Positions 43,918 to 52,606 of a stretch of 64,000 nt of DNA are shown here, in pieces. Numbering within the stretch: the stretch's first letter is position 1; the number at the start of each line of letters is the position of its first letter. The notes under the pieces are model-generated. The model was not told the DNA's origin. It saw only the letters and a list, made by a program, of their open reading frames with translations, and searched no databases. The translations under genes and the position numbers were made by a program. The DNA is from Alphaproteobacteria bacterium. GTDB taxonomy: Bacteria > Pseudomonadota > Alphaproteobacteria > Micropepsales > Micropepsaceae. The DNA lies in NCBI GenBank assembly GCA_020852655.1, contig JADZAI010000016.1, forward strand, positions 1 through 64,000, in the 5' to 3' direction.

Positions 43918-45099
43918 GTGCCCGGCCCGCTGGATGGCGTGAAGATCGTCGATATCAGTGCGGTCATCGCAGGGCCGATGGCGACGGGGCTGCTCGCCGA
44001 CCAGGGCGCCGAAGTCGTCAAGGTCGAGCCGCTCGGCATCGGCGACCTCGCGCGCTGGCTGGGGCCGAACCGCAACGGCATCGGCGCGATGTATGCGGCG
44101 GTGAACCGCAACAAGCGCTCCATCGCGCTGAACCTGAAAGACGAGCGCGGCAAGCAGGTGCTGCGCGAGCTCGTGCAGGGGGCCGACGTCTTCGTACAGA
44201 ATTTTCGCCCCGGCGCGATCCAGCGCATGGGCTTCGGCTATGACGAGCTGAAGGCGCTGAACGGCGACCTGATCTACCTCTCCATGTCGGGCTTCGGGCA
44301 GGACGGGCCCTATGCGAAGCGGCGCGTCTACGACCCCGTGATCCAGGCGGTGTCGGGCTTCGCCGACAGCCAGGCGAATGCGGCGGGCGAACCGCAGCTC
44401 ATCCAGTCGATCGTCTGCGACAAGGTGACGGGCCTCACCGCCGCGCAGGCGATCACCGCTGCGCTGTTCGCCAAGGCGAAGGGCAAGGGCGGCCAGTTCA
44501 TCACGCTGAACATGCTGGACGCGGTCGTCGCCTTCCTGTGGTCGGACACCTTCTACAACATGGCGCTGCTCGACAACACCGCGCCGCCCTCGCCCGACTT
44601 CGCCTCGTTCTACGGCATCATGAAGACGAAGGACGGCTTCATCACCGTCATCACGCTGAGCGACGACGAGTTCGGCGATTTCTGCCGCGCCGTGAACCGC
44701 CCCGACATCGCGGCCGACACGCGCTTCGCCGACGTGCTGAAGCGGATGGCGAATGCGCGCAAGCTGCGGCTGCTGTTCGCCGAGGCCGTGGCGGGCTTCG
44801 CGACCGACGAATTGCGCGCCCGGCTGGAGGCGGAAGACGTGCCGCACGCCGTTGTGCTGCCGCGCAGCGCGGTGCCCGGCGATCCGCAGATCGTGCACAA
44901 TGGAACGCTGACCGTGACACAGCACCCCGCCGCCGGCCGGATGCGCGAGGCCCGGCCCGCCGCACGCTTCTCGGCCACGCCGGCCGAACTGCGCCTGCAC
45001 GCCCCGCTGCTCGGCGAGAACACCGACGAGATCCTCGCGCAGCTTGGCCGCAGCGCCGGCGACATCGCGGCCCTGCGCGCCGCCGGCGTGGCGGGGTAA
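43918..45099 (+). CDS. CaiB/BaiF family (class III) CoA transferase
   Basis: A 393-residue class III CoA transferase that moves CoA between carboxylic acids through an aspartyl intermediate. The N-terminal GVKIVDISAVIAGPMATGLLADQGAEVVKVE, described here only as the family hallmark around residues 5-40, and the catalytic aspartate in RRVYDPVIQAVSG are present. It starts with GTG at 43918, seven bases after the small membrane-protein gene. Substrate is unknown; it can activate an acid for the beta-oxidation enzymes nearby. Confidence 0.88.
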   Translation: MPGPLDGVKIVDISAVIAGPMATGLLADQGAEVVKVEPLGIGDLARWLGPNRNGIGAMYAAVNRNKRSIALNLKDERGKQVLRELVQGADVFVQNFRPGAIQRMGFGYDELKALNGDLIYLSMSGFGQDGPYAKRRVYDPVIQAVSGFADSQANAAGEPQLIQSIVCDKVTGLTAAQAITAALFAKAKGKGGQFITLNMLDAVVAFLWSDTFYNMALLDNTAPPSPDFASFYGIMKTKDGFITVITLSDDEFGDFCRAVNRPDIAADTRFADVLKRMANARKLRLLFAEAVAGFATDELRARLEAEDVPHAVVLPRSAVPGDPQIVHNGTLTVTQHPAAGRMREARPAARFSATPAELRLHAPLLGENTDEILAQLGRSAGDIAALRAAGVAG

Positions 45100-45150
45100 T
45101 CCGCGGAGTCTCGCCATCGCAAGGCTGGCATCCGGCACCCGATCGGTTAT

Positions 45151-45162
45151 TGTAACATGTCA
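45151..45162. promoter_or_regulatory. Candidate operator upstream of the SDR gene
   Basis: TGTAACATGTCA lies about 20 bases before the SDR start in an AT-rich leader. It shares TAACATGT with the perfect palindrome upstream of the aldehyde dehydrogenase gene at 35430-35441. Only the ACATGT centre is palindromic here, so the call is tentative. Confidence 0.3.
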
Positions 45163-45182
45163 TAAAATTTGGAGAAGCGCGT

Positions 45183-46061
45183 ATGGGCCGGCTGGAGGGC
45201 AAGGTTGCAGTGGTGACGGGCGGATCGTCGGGCATCGGCCTCGCGACCGTCGAACGCTTCGTCGAGGAAGGGGCGCGCGTCGTGTTCTGCGACCTCGCGC
45301 CCGAACAGGGCCGGGCCGTCGCCAGGGAACTGGGCGATACCGCCGGCCGCCTGCACCATCGCCGGCGTGCGGAGGGCGGCGCCAATGACGGTTATGCGAT
45401 CGCCAGGCGGCTCGCCAATGGCGGCGCGGTCTTCGTGCCGGCCGACGTCAGCAAGGCGGACTCGCTGAAGGCGGTCATCGACACCGCGGTCGAGCGCTTC
45501 GGCGGGCTCGACATCCTCGTCAACAATGCCGGCATCGGCGGCGGCGAGACCAGCGTCGCCGACTGCCCGGAGGCGATCTTCGACCGTGTCGTCGCGGTGA
45601 ATCTCAAGGGGCCGTTCCTCGGCATGAAGCTCGCCTTCCCGCATCTGAAGAAGCGCGGCGGCGGCGCCATCGTCACGACCTCGTCGATCTCGGCCCTCAT
45701 GGGCATGCCGGGCCAGGGCGCCTATGGTGCGTCGAAGGCCGGCGTGCTCCAGCTCACGCGCGTCGCGGCCCAGGAAGGCGCGCCGTATTTCATCCGCGTG
45801 AATGCGGTCTGCCCCGGCGGCGTCGTCACGCCGATCATCTTCGACAGCCCGTTCCTTGAGGAATCGATGGGCGAGGAAGCGCTCGCCGAACGCATGAACG
45901 CCGCCCAGCCGATCCCGCGCGCCGGACGCCCGAAGGACATGGCCAACGCCATCCTCTTCCTCGCCTCCGACGAGGCCAGCTTCGTCACCGGCCAGGCCCT
46001 GGTGGTCGACGGCGGCCTCTCCACCGAATTCGACTCGCGCCTGCGCGCCAGCGCGGGTTGA
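45183..46061 (+). CDS. SDR family oxidoreductase with an inserted segment
   Basis: A 292-residue short-chain dehydrogenase. It has TGGSSGIG near the N terminus, NNAGIGGG, the catalytic serine in TTSSISALMG, the YGASK active site and the PGGVVTPI loop. Between the second strand and the VPADVSK strand there are about 30 extra residues (HHRRRAEGGANDGYAIARRL) not usual in classical SDRs of ~255 residues. The reading frame is continuous and the flanks align well, so this is a true insert. Likely role: oxidation of a hydroxyacyl or alcohol intermediate. Confidence 0.87.
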   Translation: MGRLEGKVAVVTGGSSGIGLATVERFVEEGARVVFCDLAPEQGRAVARELGDTAGRLHHRRRAEGGANDGYAIARRLANGGAVFVPADVSKADSLKAVIDTAVERFGGLDILVNNAGIGGGETSVADCPEAIFDRVVAVNLKGPFLGMKLAFPHLKKRGGGAIVTTSSISALMGMPGQGAYGASKAGVLQLTRVAAQEGAPYFIRVNAVCPGGVVTPIIFDSPFLEESMGEEALAERMNAAQPIPRAGRPKDMANAILFLASDEASFVTGQALVVDGGLSTEFDSRLRASAG

Positions 46062-46068
46062 AAACAAA

Positions 46069-46103
46069 TGTCATCCCGGGCGAAGCGGAGAGCCGGGATG
46101 ACA
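46069..46103. repeat. Short REP-like palindrome (GTCATCCCGG type)
   Basis: TGTCATCCCGG (46069-46079) and CCGGGATGACA (46093-46103) form a perfect 11-base-pair stem around GCGAAGCGGAGAG-type sequence. This palindrome type is common between genes in alphaproteobacteria. It lies between the SDR and amidohydrolase genes and could reduce read-through or stabilise mRNA ends. Confidence 0.7.
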
Positions 46104-46125
46104 AGCAACGAATGAAGGAAACGCC

Positions 46126-47232
46126 ATGTCCATCGTCATCGACTGCGATGCGCACATCATGGAGCCGGCGGATCTGTGGCAGCGCTATCTCGAGCCGCGC
46201 TACCGCGACCGCGCGATCCGCATCGAGGACATCGACGGCGTCGAGAGCCTGATCATCGGCGAGCAGGTCGTGCTCGCCGGACGTCTCGCCGGCCTCGGCG
46301 GTGCCAACCTGCCGCGCGAGGAGCTGGCGACGGGCAAGTATCGCTATGCCGACGGCTGCCCGCCCGCGAGCTACGATCCGGCGGCGCGTCTCAAGCTGAT
46401 GGACGAATGGGGCGTCGACCGCGCCGTGCTGTTCCCGACGGTCGGCATCCTGCCCTTCCCGACCGAGGACATGGACCTCGCGAACGCCTATTGCCGCGCC
46501 TACAACACCTGGCAGAGCGAATTCCACCAGAGCGCCGGATCGCGCGTGATCCCGATGGCGCTCGTCAACTGGCACGATATCACGGGCGCTGCGGCCGAAC
46601 TGGCGCGCTGCCTCAGGATGGGCTTCGGCGGCGTGTTCGTGCCGCCCGAGACGGTGCGCGGCATCCGCCCCGGCCAGCCGCCTTTCGATCCGATCTGGCG
46701 CCTTTGCGACGAAGCCGGCGTGCCCGGCTGCCTGCACGTGATCGTGCGCTTCGGCGGCGCGGCGGTGTCGTTCGCGCCGTGGCACGAGACGCAGCCCGGC
46801 CCGAACTTCACCTTCGGACTGGGGGCGCCGGGCCAGCTCATGCCGGCGATCACCTCGCTCATCATGGACGGCCTCTTCGACCGCTTGCCGACGCTGAAGG
46901 TCGTCAGCGTCGAGGCGGGCTGCGGCTTCGCAGGCTATCTGATGGACCGCCTGGACGAGAAATACGCCTTCTTCCGGCACATGGCGCCGCTGGCGATGAA
47001 GCCCGGCGACTACATGAAGCGCAATTTCTACTTCGTCGCCGAGCCCGAGGAGCGCACCATCGACGCGATGCTCGACCTCGTCGGCGAGGACCGCATCTTC
47101 TGGGGCAGCGACTTTCCCCACATCGACAGCCACATGCATGCGCACGAGCTCATCCGCGCCAGCGTCGCCCCCCTCTCCGCCCCCCGCCGCGCCCGCGTCC
47201 TGGGCGACAACGCCGCGAAGCTGTGGGCCTGA
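46126..47232 (+). CDS. Amidohydrolase 2 family (ACMSD-like) metal hydrolase
   Basis: A 368-residue TIM-barrel metal hydrolase. Metal-site residues are seen as IDCDAHIME at the N terminus, the mid-barrel histidine in PGCLHVIVRFGG and the aspartate in FWGSDFPH near the C terminus. The family includes decarboxylases and hydrolases of aromatic or cyclic acids, and close relatives are common in catabolic CoA gene clusters. It follows the SDR gene in the same direction with a small palindrome between them. Confidence 0.85.
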   Translation: MSIVIDCDAHIMEPADLWQRYLEPRYRDRAIRIEDIDGVESLIIGEQVVLAGRLAGLGGANLPREELATGKYRYADGCPPASYDPAARLKLMDEWGVDRAVLFPTVGILPFPTEDMDLANAYCRAYNTWQSEFHQSAGSRVIPMALVNWHDITGAAAELARCLRMGFGGVFVPPETVRGIRPGQPPFDPIWRLCDEAGVPGCLHVIVRFGGAAVSFAPWHETQPGPNFTFGLGAPGQLMPAITSLIMDGLFDRLPTLKVVSVEAGCGFAGYLMDRLDEKYAFFRHMAPLAMKPGDYMKRNFYFVAEPEERTIDAMLDLVGEDRIFWGSDFPHIDSHMHAHELIRASVAPLSAPRRARVLGDNAAKLWA

Positions 47233-47289
47233 CCGAGACGGAGAGAGGCATCACCTCCCCGCCTTCAATCTTCCCCTAGCTACGCCCTG

Positions 47290-47550
47290 CTATTCGCCGA
47301 GGAGTGTCAGCCCGTTGCCGCTCGGGTCGCGAAAGTGGGCGAGCGTGCCGCCCCAAGGCTGGCGTTCCGGTGGGGCGAGGAAGCCGTCATCCGGTTCGAC
47401 GATCGGCATCGGATCGCCGACGTCGTAGCCGACGGCATTGCCGAAATCCCATTTGCAGGCGAGGCCGAGCGTCGCACCGTAGAAGCGGCGCGCCGCTTCC
47501 ATGTCCGCGACCCAGATCCTCAGCGCAGAGAGCCGCAGCGCCCGGTCCAA
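47290..47550 (-). CDS. Glyoxalase/VOC family protein, probably internally shortened
   Basis: An 86-residue vicinal-oxygen-chelate protein. The start is TTG at 47550, chosen because CGGAGG stands six bases before it. The first half (WVADMEAARRFYGATLGL) and the last strand (GGTLAHFRDPSGNGLTLLG) are typical, but the stretch that normally links them, with the second conserved helix of a ~120-residue VOC protein, is missing: EPDDGFLAPPERQPWGG runs straight on. An in-frame loss of roughly 30 codons is the simplest reading. Confidence 0.7.
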   Translation of the reverse strand: MDRALRLSALRIWVADMEAARRFYGATLGLACKWDFGNAVGYDVGDPMPIVEPDDGFLAPPERQPWGGTLAHFRDPSGNGLTLLGE

Positions 47551-47635
47551 GGATACCTCCGAAAAGGACCGTGCCGGAGCCCTTTCGGGCCCCGGCACGA
47601 AGAGTCATCGAAGCCTGAGCGAAGCGCCGTCTGCG

Positions 47636-48880
47636 TCAGGCCACGCGCTCGATGATGATCGCCGGGGCCATGCCGCCGCCGGCACACATCGTGATGAGCG
47701 CACGCTTCTGGCCGCGGCGCTCCAGTTCGTCGAGCGCCGTGCCGATCAGCATGCAGCCCGTCGCGCCGATCGGATGGCCGAGCGCCATCGCGCCGCCGTT
47801 CACGTTGACCTTGTTGCGGTCGAGCTTGAGGTCGCGGATGAATTTCTCGGCGACGACCGCGAAGGCTTCGTTGATCTCGATGAGGTCGATGTCGTCGAGC
47901 GTCAGACCGGCCTTCTCCAGCACCTTGCGCGCCGCGGGCACCGGCGCGTTCAGCATCAGCGTCGGGGAATCGCCCATGTTGGCCGTCGCGACGACACGGG
48001 CGCGCGGCTTCCAGCCCTGCTTCTTGGCGTAGCCCGGCGAGGCGAGCAGCATAGCGGACGAACCGTCGACGACACCCGACGAGTTGCCGGCATGGTGCAC
48101 GTGCTTGATGTCGAGGCCCGGATAGACCTGCTGGATCAGGCTGCGATAGGTCGCGCCCGTCGCGTCGATCGGCACGTCGGCCAGCGCTTCGAACGAGGGC
48201 TTCAGCGCCGCGAGGCCTTCGGCGGTCGTCTGCGGACGCGGGAATTCCTCGTGGTCGAGCGCCAGCGTTCCGTCCTCGCGATAGACCGGCACGACGCTCT
48301 TCTTGAAATGGCCGCCCTTGATCGCGATGTCGGCGCGCCGCTGGCTTTCCAGCGCCAGCGCGTCCAGCGCCTCGCGCGAGATGCCTTCCAGGCTGGCGAT
48401 CGCGTCGGCGCAGATCCCCTGGTTCACCTGGGGGTGGCGGGCGCGCAGGCGCATATTGCCGTTGTCCATCGCCGGCAGCGTGTTGTCGTCGGCGGCGCGG
48501 CGGTTCGGCATCGACATCATCTCGGTGCCGCCGGCGATAACGCAATCCTCAAGGCCCGAGGCGATCATGCCGGTCGCGAAGTTCACCGAGGTGATGCCCG
48601 AGCCGCAGAAACGGTCCAGCGTCACGCCCGACGACTTCACGTCATAGCCGGCATCGAGCGCCGACATGCGGCCGAGGTCGCCGCCCTGGGGACCGCGCTG
48701 CGAGGAGGTACCCCACACGATGTCGTCGACCTCGGCGGTCTTGATCTGGTTGCGCTCGGCCAGCGCCTTCAGCACGGTCGCCCCCAATTGCTGGGGATGG
48801 ATCAAGCTGAGCGCACCCTTGCCGTATTTGCCGATGCCGCGCGGCGTGCGCACCGCGTCGATGATCCAGGCTTCAGACAT
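47636..48880 (-). CDS. Thiolase family acetyl-CoA C-acyltransferase, copy 2
   Basis: A 414-residue thiolase closely similar to copy 1 at 37082: residues 1-100 differ at eight positions. C92 (DRFCGSGITS), NEAFA, the GHPIGATG histidine and the C-terminal cysteine region (MCAGGGMAPA) are all present; copy 1 has CAAGGMA at that place. The ATG at 48880 has GGAGG upstream (as GGAGGAACC). It lies on the opposite strand from copy 1. The two probably differ in chain-length preference or regulation. Confidence 0.92.
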   Translation of the reverse strand: MSEAWIIDAVRTPRGIGKYGKGALSLIHPQQLGATVLKALAERNQIKTAEVDDIVWGTSSQRGPQGGDLGRMSALDAGYDVKSSGVTLDRFCGSGITSVNFATGMIASGLEDCVIAGGTEMMSMPNRRAADDNTLPAMDNGNMRLRARHPQVNQGICADAIASLEGISREALDALALESQRRADIAIKGGHFKKSVVPVYREDGTLALDHEEFPRPQTTAEGLAALKPSFEALADVPIDATGATYRSLIQQVYPGLDIKHVHHAGNSSGVVDGSSAMLLASPGYAKKQGWKPRARVVATANMGDSPTLMLNAPVPAARKVLEKAGLTLDDIDLIEINEAFAVVAEKFIRDLKLDRNKVNVNGGAMALGHPIGATGCMLIGTALDELERRGQKRALITMCAGGGMAPAIIIERVA

Positions 48881-48987
48881 TCTCGGTTCCTCCAGGCTCA
48901 TGTCGAAGGCGCGACGCTAGTCGCTCGGCGCGGCGCTGGGAAGGCCCGCCGCCGGGGAAGCTCCCCGGCGGGTTGACGTTGCGGCGC

Positions 48988-49623
48988 TCAGCGTCTGGTG
49001 TCGAGGAAGTCGGCGCCCTTGAAGTCCTTGGGCGCGGCGACTTCCACCACGCGCTCGTCGACGTCGTCGAATTCCAGGCGCAGCGCGCGCGTCATCACCG
49101 CATGCATGTCGTAGAGCATGGTGATGTAGGTGAATTCGACGATCTCGAAATCGGAGAGAAAGCTCTTCAGCACCGTGAAGATCTCGTCCGGCACGCGCCC
49201 GTTCTGGAGCGTCAGGCAGTCGGTATAGGCGAGCAGCGCCCGCTCCTTCTCGTCGAAGCAGGTGGCGACCGGCCAGTGTGCGATGGCGGCGATCTTGTCG
49301 TCCGCCACGCCGAGGCCGCGCAGCGATTTGCAGTGCTGCGAATAGACGAACTGGCTGCCCTTGTTGAAGCCGGCGCGGGTCTGGCCGAGTTCGCGCCAGA
49401 CGGGGTTCAGCTTGCGGGCCGGGTTGCGGTAGACGGCGAAGCCGTCGACGGCGTGCTGGAAGATGTCGGGCACGTTGGCGAAGGCGGTCCACCAGTCGCC
49501 GCGCGTGCCGGTCGAGGTGCCGGGCTGGCTGACGGGATCGCGATCGCCGAAGAGCGCCGTCTAGTAGCGCTGGATGGTGGGGTCGGTGGCTTCGGCCTTG
49601 GTAACCTGGTGCACGCGGGGCAT
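48988..49623 (-). pseudogene. Carboxymuconolactone decarboxylase-like gene with an internal amber codon
   Basis: A 212-codon frame starting with ATG at 49623 (MPRVHQVTKAEATDPTIQRY), with AGGAA upstream. Codon 21 is TAG at 49561-49563. The same frame then continues without interruption (ALFGDRDPVSQPGT, later RNPARKLNPVWRELGQTRAG) to the stop at 48988. The body matches the AhpD/CMD-like fold, though the CxxH redox pair is not visible. Translation might restart at GTG 49473, giving 161 residues. Either a decayed gene or a recent nonsense mutation; a sequencing error is possible. Confidence 0.75.
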
Positions 49624-49672
49624 GGGCGTTCCTCGTTCTGGTTCTGTCAGGCTATTTGACGAGTGGGGGTGT

Positions 49673-50662
49673 ATGCAATCCAGGGAAATGCAGCTCGTGC
49701 GGCGCCCGTCCGGCCTGCCGCGGGAAGACGACTTCCGCCTGGTTGAACGCAAACTGGGGCCTTGCCCGCCCGGGCTGGTGCGGGTGCGCAACCGCTTCAT
49801 CTCGGTCGATCCCTATATGCGCGGGCGGATGACGTCGCCCGCCAACCCCTTCGCGCTGAACGAAGCGGTGCCGGGCCGGACGATCGGCGAGGTCGTCGAA
49901 TCCGGCGATCGCCGCCTCCGGCCCGGCGATCTCGTGCGCTCGATGTCGGGCTGGCGCGAAGCGTTCGATGCGCCGGCCGCCGCCCTCGAATATCTCGACC
50001 CGCGCTCGCTGCCGCCGCAGGCCTATCTCGGCGTCGCCGGCGTCTCGGGGCTCAGCGCCTATGCGGGCCTGGTGCGGGTCGCGCAGTTGAAACAGGGCGA
50101 GACGCTCTTCGTCTCGGCGGCGAGCGGCGCGGTCGGCATGGTCGCCTGCCAGGTTGCGCGCATCCTCGGCGCGCGTGTCGTCGGATCGGCCGGCGGGCCT
50201 GAGAAATGCGCCTTCCTGCGCGAGATCGGCGTCGATGCGGTGATCGACTACAAGGCCGAACCGGACCTCGACGCCGCGCTCGCCCGCGCTGCGCCCGCCG
50301 GCATCGACGTCTATTTCGACAATGTCGGCGGCGCGCATCTCGAAGCCGCCATCGCCGCGCTCCGGCCCTTCGGCCGGGTCGCGATCTGCGGCATGATTAG
50401 CATCTACAACGAGGCCGCGCTGCCACCCGGCCCCGCGAACCTCGTCACCATCGTCGGCAAGAGCGCCCGCATCGAGGGCTTCCTCGCCGCCACCCATATG
50501 GACCTTATGCCGGAATTCATCCGGAACATGGAGGCCTGGATCGGCAGCGGCGCCGTCAGATACCGCGACACCATCCACGACGGCATCGAAGCGCTGCCCA
50601 GGGCCTTTATCAGCCTTTTCACCGGCGCGAATTTCGGCAAGCCGCTGGTGCGCATCCCGTGA
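49673..50662 (+). CDS. NADP-dependent MDR oxidoreductase (CurA/leukotriene reductase-like)
   Basis: A 329-residue medium-chain reductase of the PTGR/CurA type, which reduces alpha,beta-unsaturated carbonyl compounds with NADPH. Typical stretches are ISVDPYMRGRM, the nucleotide-binding VSAASGAVGMVACQVARILG and the signature YFDNVGGAHLEAAI. The ATG at 49673 begins the family N terminus (MQSREMQLVRRPSG). It is divergent from the CMD-like pseudogene, 49 bases away. Confidence 0.88.
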   Translation: MQSREMQLVRRPSGLPREDDFRLVERKLGPCPPGLVRVRNRFISVDPYMRGRMTSPANPFALNEAVPGRTIGEVVESGDRRLRPGDLVRSMSGWREAFDAPAAALEYLDPRSLPPQAYLGVAGVSGLSAYAGLVRVAQLKQGETLFVSAASGAVGMVACQVARILGARVVGSAGGPEKCAFLREIGVDAVIDYKAEPDLDAALARAAPAGIDVYFDNVGGAHLEAAIAALRPFGRVAICGMISIYNEAALPPGPANLVTIVGKSARIEGFLAATHMDLMPEFIRNMEAWIGSGAVRYRDTIHDGIEALPRAFISLFTGANFGKPLVRIP

Positions 50663-50681
50663 CGCGCCGCCCGCCTCGCCC

Positions 50682-52403
50682 TCAGGCGTGAATCCAGAAG
50701 GCGCTTTCGGCGAACTGCGCGCCCTTCCACCAGTTGGCGCTGCCTGTGCCGTACTGGAAATTCACGGCGCCGGCCTGGCTTTGCAGCGGCGCGGTCACGC
50801 CCGAGGCGTCCCGCTTCGCGCCATGATCGTTCGTCTCCGGCACCACCATCACGATATGGCCCGAACGCCCGTCTTCCCGGCGCCGCGCGACGACGACACC
50901 GATGCCGCCTTGGTTGGCCGCCTGCTGGAGCTTGTCGAGCGTACCGGTCTGGCGCCAGCCGAAGCGCGGCCCGAAATCGCGCAGCCAGCGAAAGAGGTCG
51001 TTGGCGCGCATCTCTCCTATCGTGTCGCCGTATTTCGGCTCGACCGTCTGCCCTCGCGCCAGCTTCTCGATCGCCCGCGGCGTCCACCACACGCGCGGCA
51101 GATAGACCCCGGCCAGCGCACAGAAGTCATGGGCGTAGACATTGCAGAATGTCAGCCCGTCATGCGGCTGGTAGCGCGTGTTGGCCGCCCGGTCGACGGC
51201 CAGCCAGGCGATGATCGCGGCCAGCTCCGCCCGCAAGGCGTCCGCACTCGTGCCGGTGCGGCTGGGCTGGCCCGGTTCGTTCAGCGAATGCGCGCCTGCG
51301 GGTTCGGTGCGGCGCGTGATCGTCCCGGCCTTGCGCGGCATGATGACGGCCACGATGCCGTTGTCCGGCGGTACGGGTTCGGGCGCAACGACCGGCACCG
51401 GGGCCGTTCCGGCGCCTGTGGCGACCAGATATTTCGCCGCGCACCAGCCCCGCAGCAGGCCGCCCGAGAGGCTCGTCTCGATCTCGAGGAAGCCGTTCTT
51501 CTCCGCACCCGTCACCGCCCTGACGGGATACCCGTCCGGCAGTTCGCCGATGACATTTGCGGTAGGCGGTGAACTGATGGCCGGCGCGCTCCGGACGCGC
51601 AGCGTGCTCTCGCGCGTGTCGACGACATAGGCGCCGCCGGTCGCAGATACCGGTGTCGGCGGCGGCAGGATGGCATGGCCCGGCGGCGGGGCCGGAATGT
51701 CCGGCTGTCCGGACGGGTCCATCGGCACCGTGCGCGCGAGCTGGATGAAGTCGTAGAGCTGCTCGCCGTAATATTTGCTGCCGTTGAAATAGCCCTGCTT
51801 CAGCCCCTTGGCCGGATTGAAGCCGCCCGTGTTGTAGGCGATGCCGACATAGGCGCGTTCGAGGTCGCTGAGCGACGCACGGTTCGCCCAGCCGAGCTTG
51901 TTCAGCGCGCTGCGCAGCTCCTGAAGGCACTTGCCCAGCGTCTCGCCGAAGATCGCGTAGCGCCGCGTGAGGAAATAGGCGGGGTCGACCTTGAAGAACT
52001 GAAGGTCGTACTGGAACAGGCCATAGCCATGGCAGAACTTGCCCGGCTTCTTCGCGACCTCGCGATAGGAGGGAATGTAGCGGGCCATGTCCACGAGGGC
52101 CTGGCGCGCAATCTCGAACATGGCGGCGCCGTCGCTGGCCGTCAGCAGGTCAGCCTTGGTCTTGGGAAACGCCCTGCGTCCGCCGCCGCCCGGCTTCGCG
52201 TCGATCGTGTCGCCGACGCACAGCTCCAATATGCGCTCGACGGACAAGGTCGGGTCGCGCCGCAGGATCGGCCACACCTCTCCCGTTTCCTGGCAGGCCA
52301 CCGCGGTCAGGAAATTGACGTCGAACACCGTTCCGCCGACCGCCGCCTCGATCTGCCGGCCAAAGGTCGCCTTGAACCACGCGATATCGGATCTGCCTGG
52401 CAT
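50682..52403 (-). CDS. Multidomain peptidoglycan hydrolase-like protein
   Basis: A 573-residue protein with three parts. Residues ~1-225 look like a lytic-transglycosylase or lysozyme fold: E39 in AVACQETGEVW, HGYGLFQYD at 125-133 and AYNTGG at 189-194. Residues ~258-328 match a bacterial SH3 domain (STLRVRSAP, GWCAAKYLV). Residues ~385-573 resemble a cysteine peptidase/amidase of the CHAP or NlpC kind, with C420 (FCNVYAHDF) and H516 (SGHIVMVVPE). No signal peptide is visible, which is odd for a cell-wall enzyme and suggests holin-like, type VI or lysis-mediated release. Function is inferred from motifs only. Confidence 0.65.
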   Translation of the reverse strand: MPGRSDIAWFKATFGRQIEAAVGGTVFDVNFLTAVACQETGEVWPILRRDPTLSVERILELCVGDTIDAKPGGGGRRAFPKTKADLLTASDGAAMFEIARQALVDMARYIPSYREVAKKPGKFCHGYGLFQYDLQFFKVDPAYFLTRRYAIFGETLGKCLQELRSALNKLGWANRASLSDLERAYVGIAYNTGGFNPAKGLKQGYFNGSKYYGEQLYDFIQLARTVPMDPSGQPDIPAPPPGHAILPPPTPVSATGGAYVVDTRESTLRVRSAPAISSPPTANVIGELPDGYPVRAVTGAEKNGFLEIETSLSGGLLRGWCAAKYLVATGAGTAPVPVVAPEPVPPDNGIVAVIMPRKAGTITRRTEPAGAHSLNEPGQPSRTGTSADALRAELAAIIAWLAVDRAANTRYQPHDGLTFCNVYAHDFCALAGVYLPRVWWTPRAIEKLARGQTVEPKYGDTIGEMRANDLFRWLRDFGPRFGWRQTGTLDKLQQAANQGGIGVVVARRREDGRSGHIVMVVPETNDHGAKRDASGVTAPLQSQAGAVNFQYGTGSANWWKGAQFAESAFWIHA

Positions 52404-52606
52404 GGGCCTTACCTCCCGCCGGGAAGCTCACGCCTTCTCGCCTTACGGTTCAATGTGACAAATATACGCGCGGAGGCTGGGCCGCCTCGGCAGGCTCGCC
52501 TCCCATCGCCGCCCTTTGGTCAGTTTTGCAGCGCGGCGTTCGGGTAGGTCGCCCGTATGTGTTCGAACTGCATGCGCTTGTGCTCCAGCACCATGTTCCC
52601 CGCGCG

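Noticed and set aside
49561..49563. TAG read as pyrrolysine or another recoded amino acid
   Set aside because: No pyrrolysine genes or recoding signals are visible, and the organism type makes it very unlikely; nonsense mutation or error is simpler.
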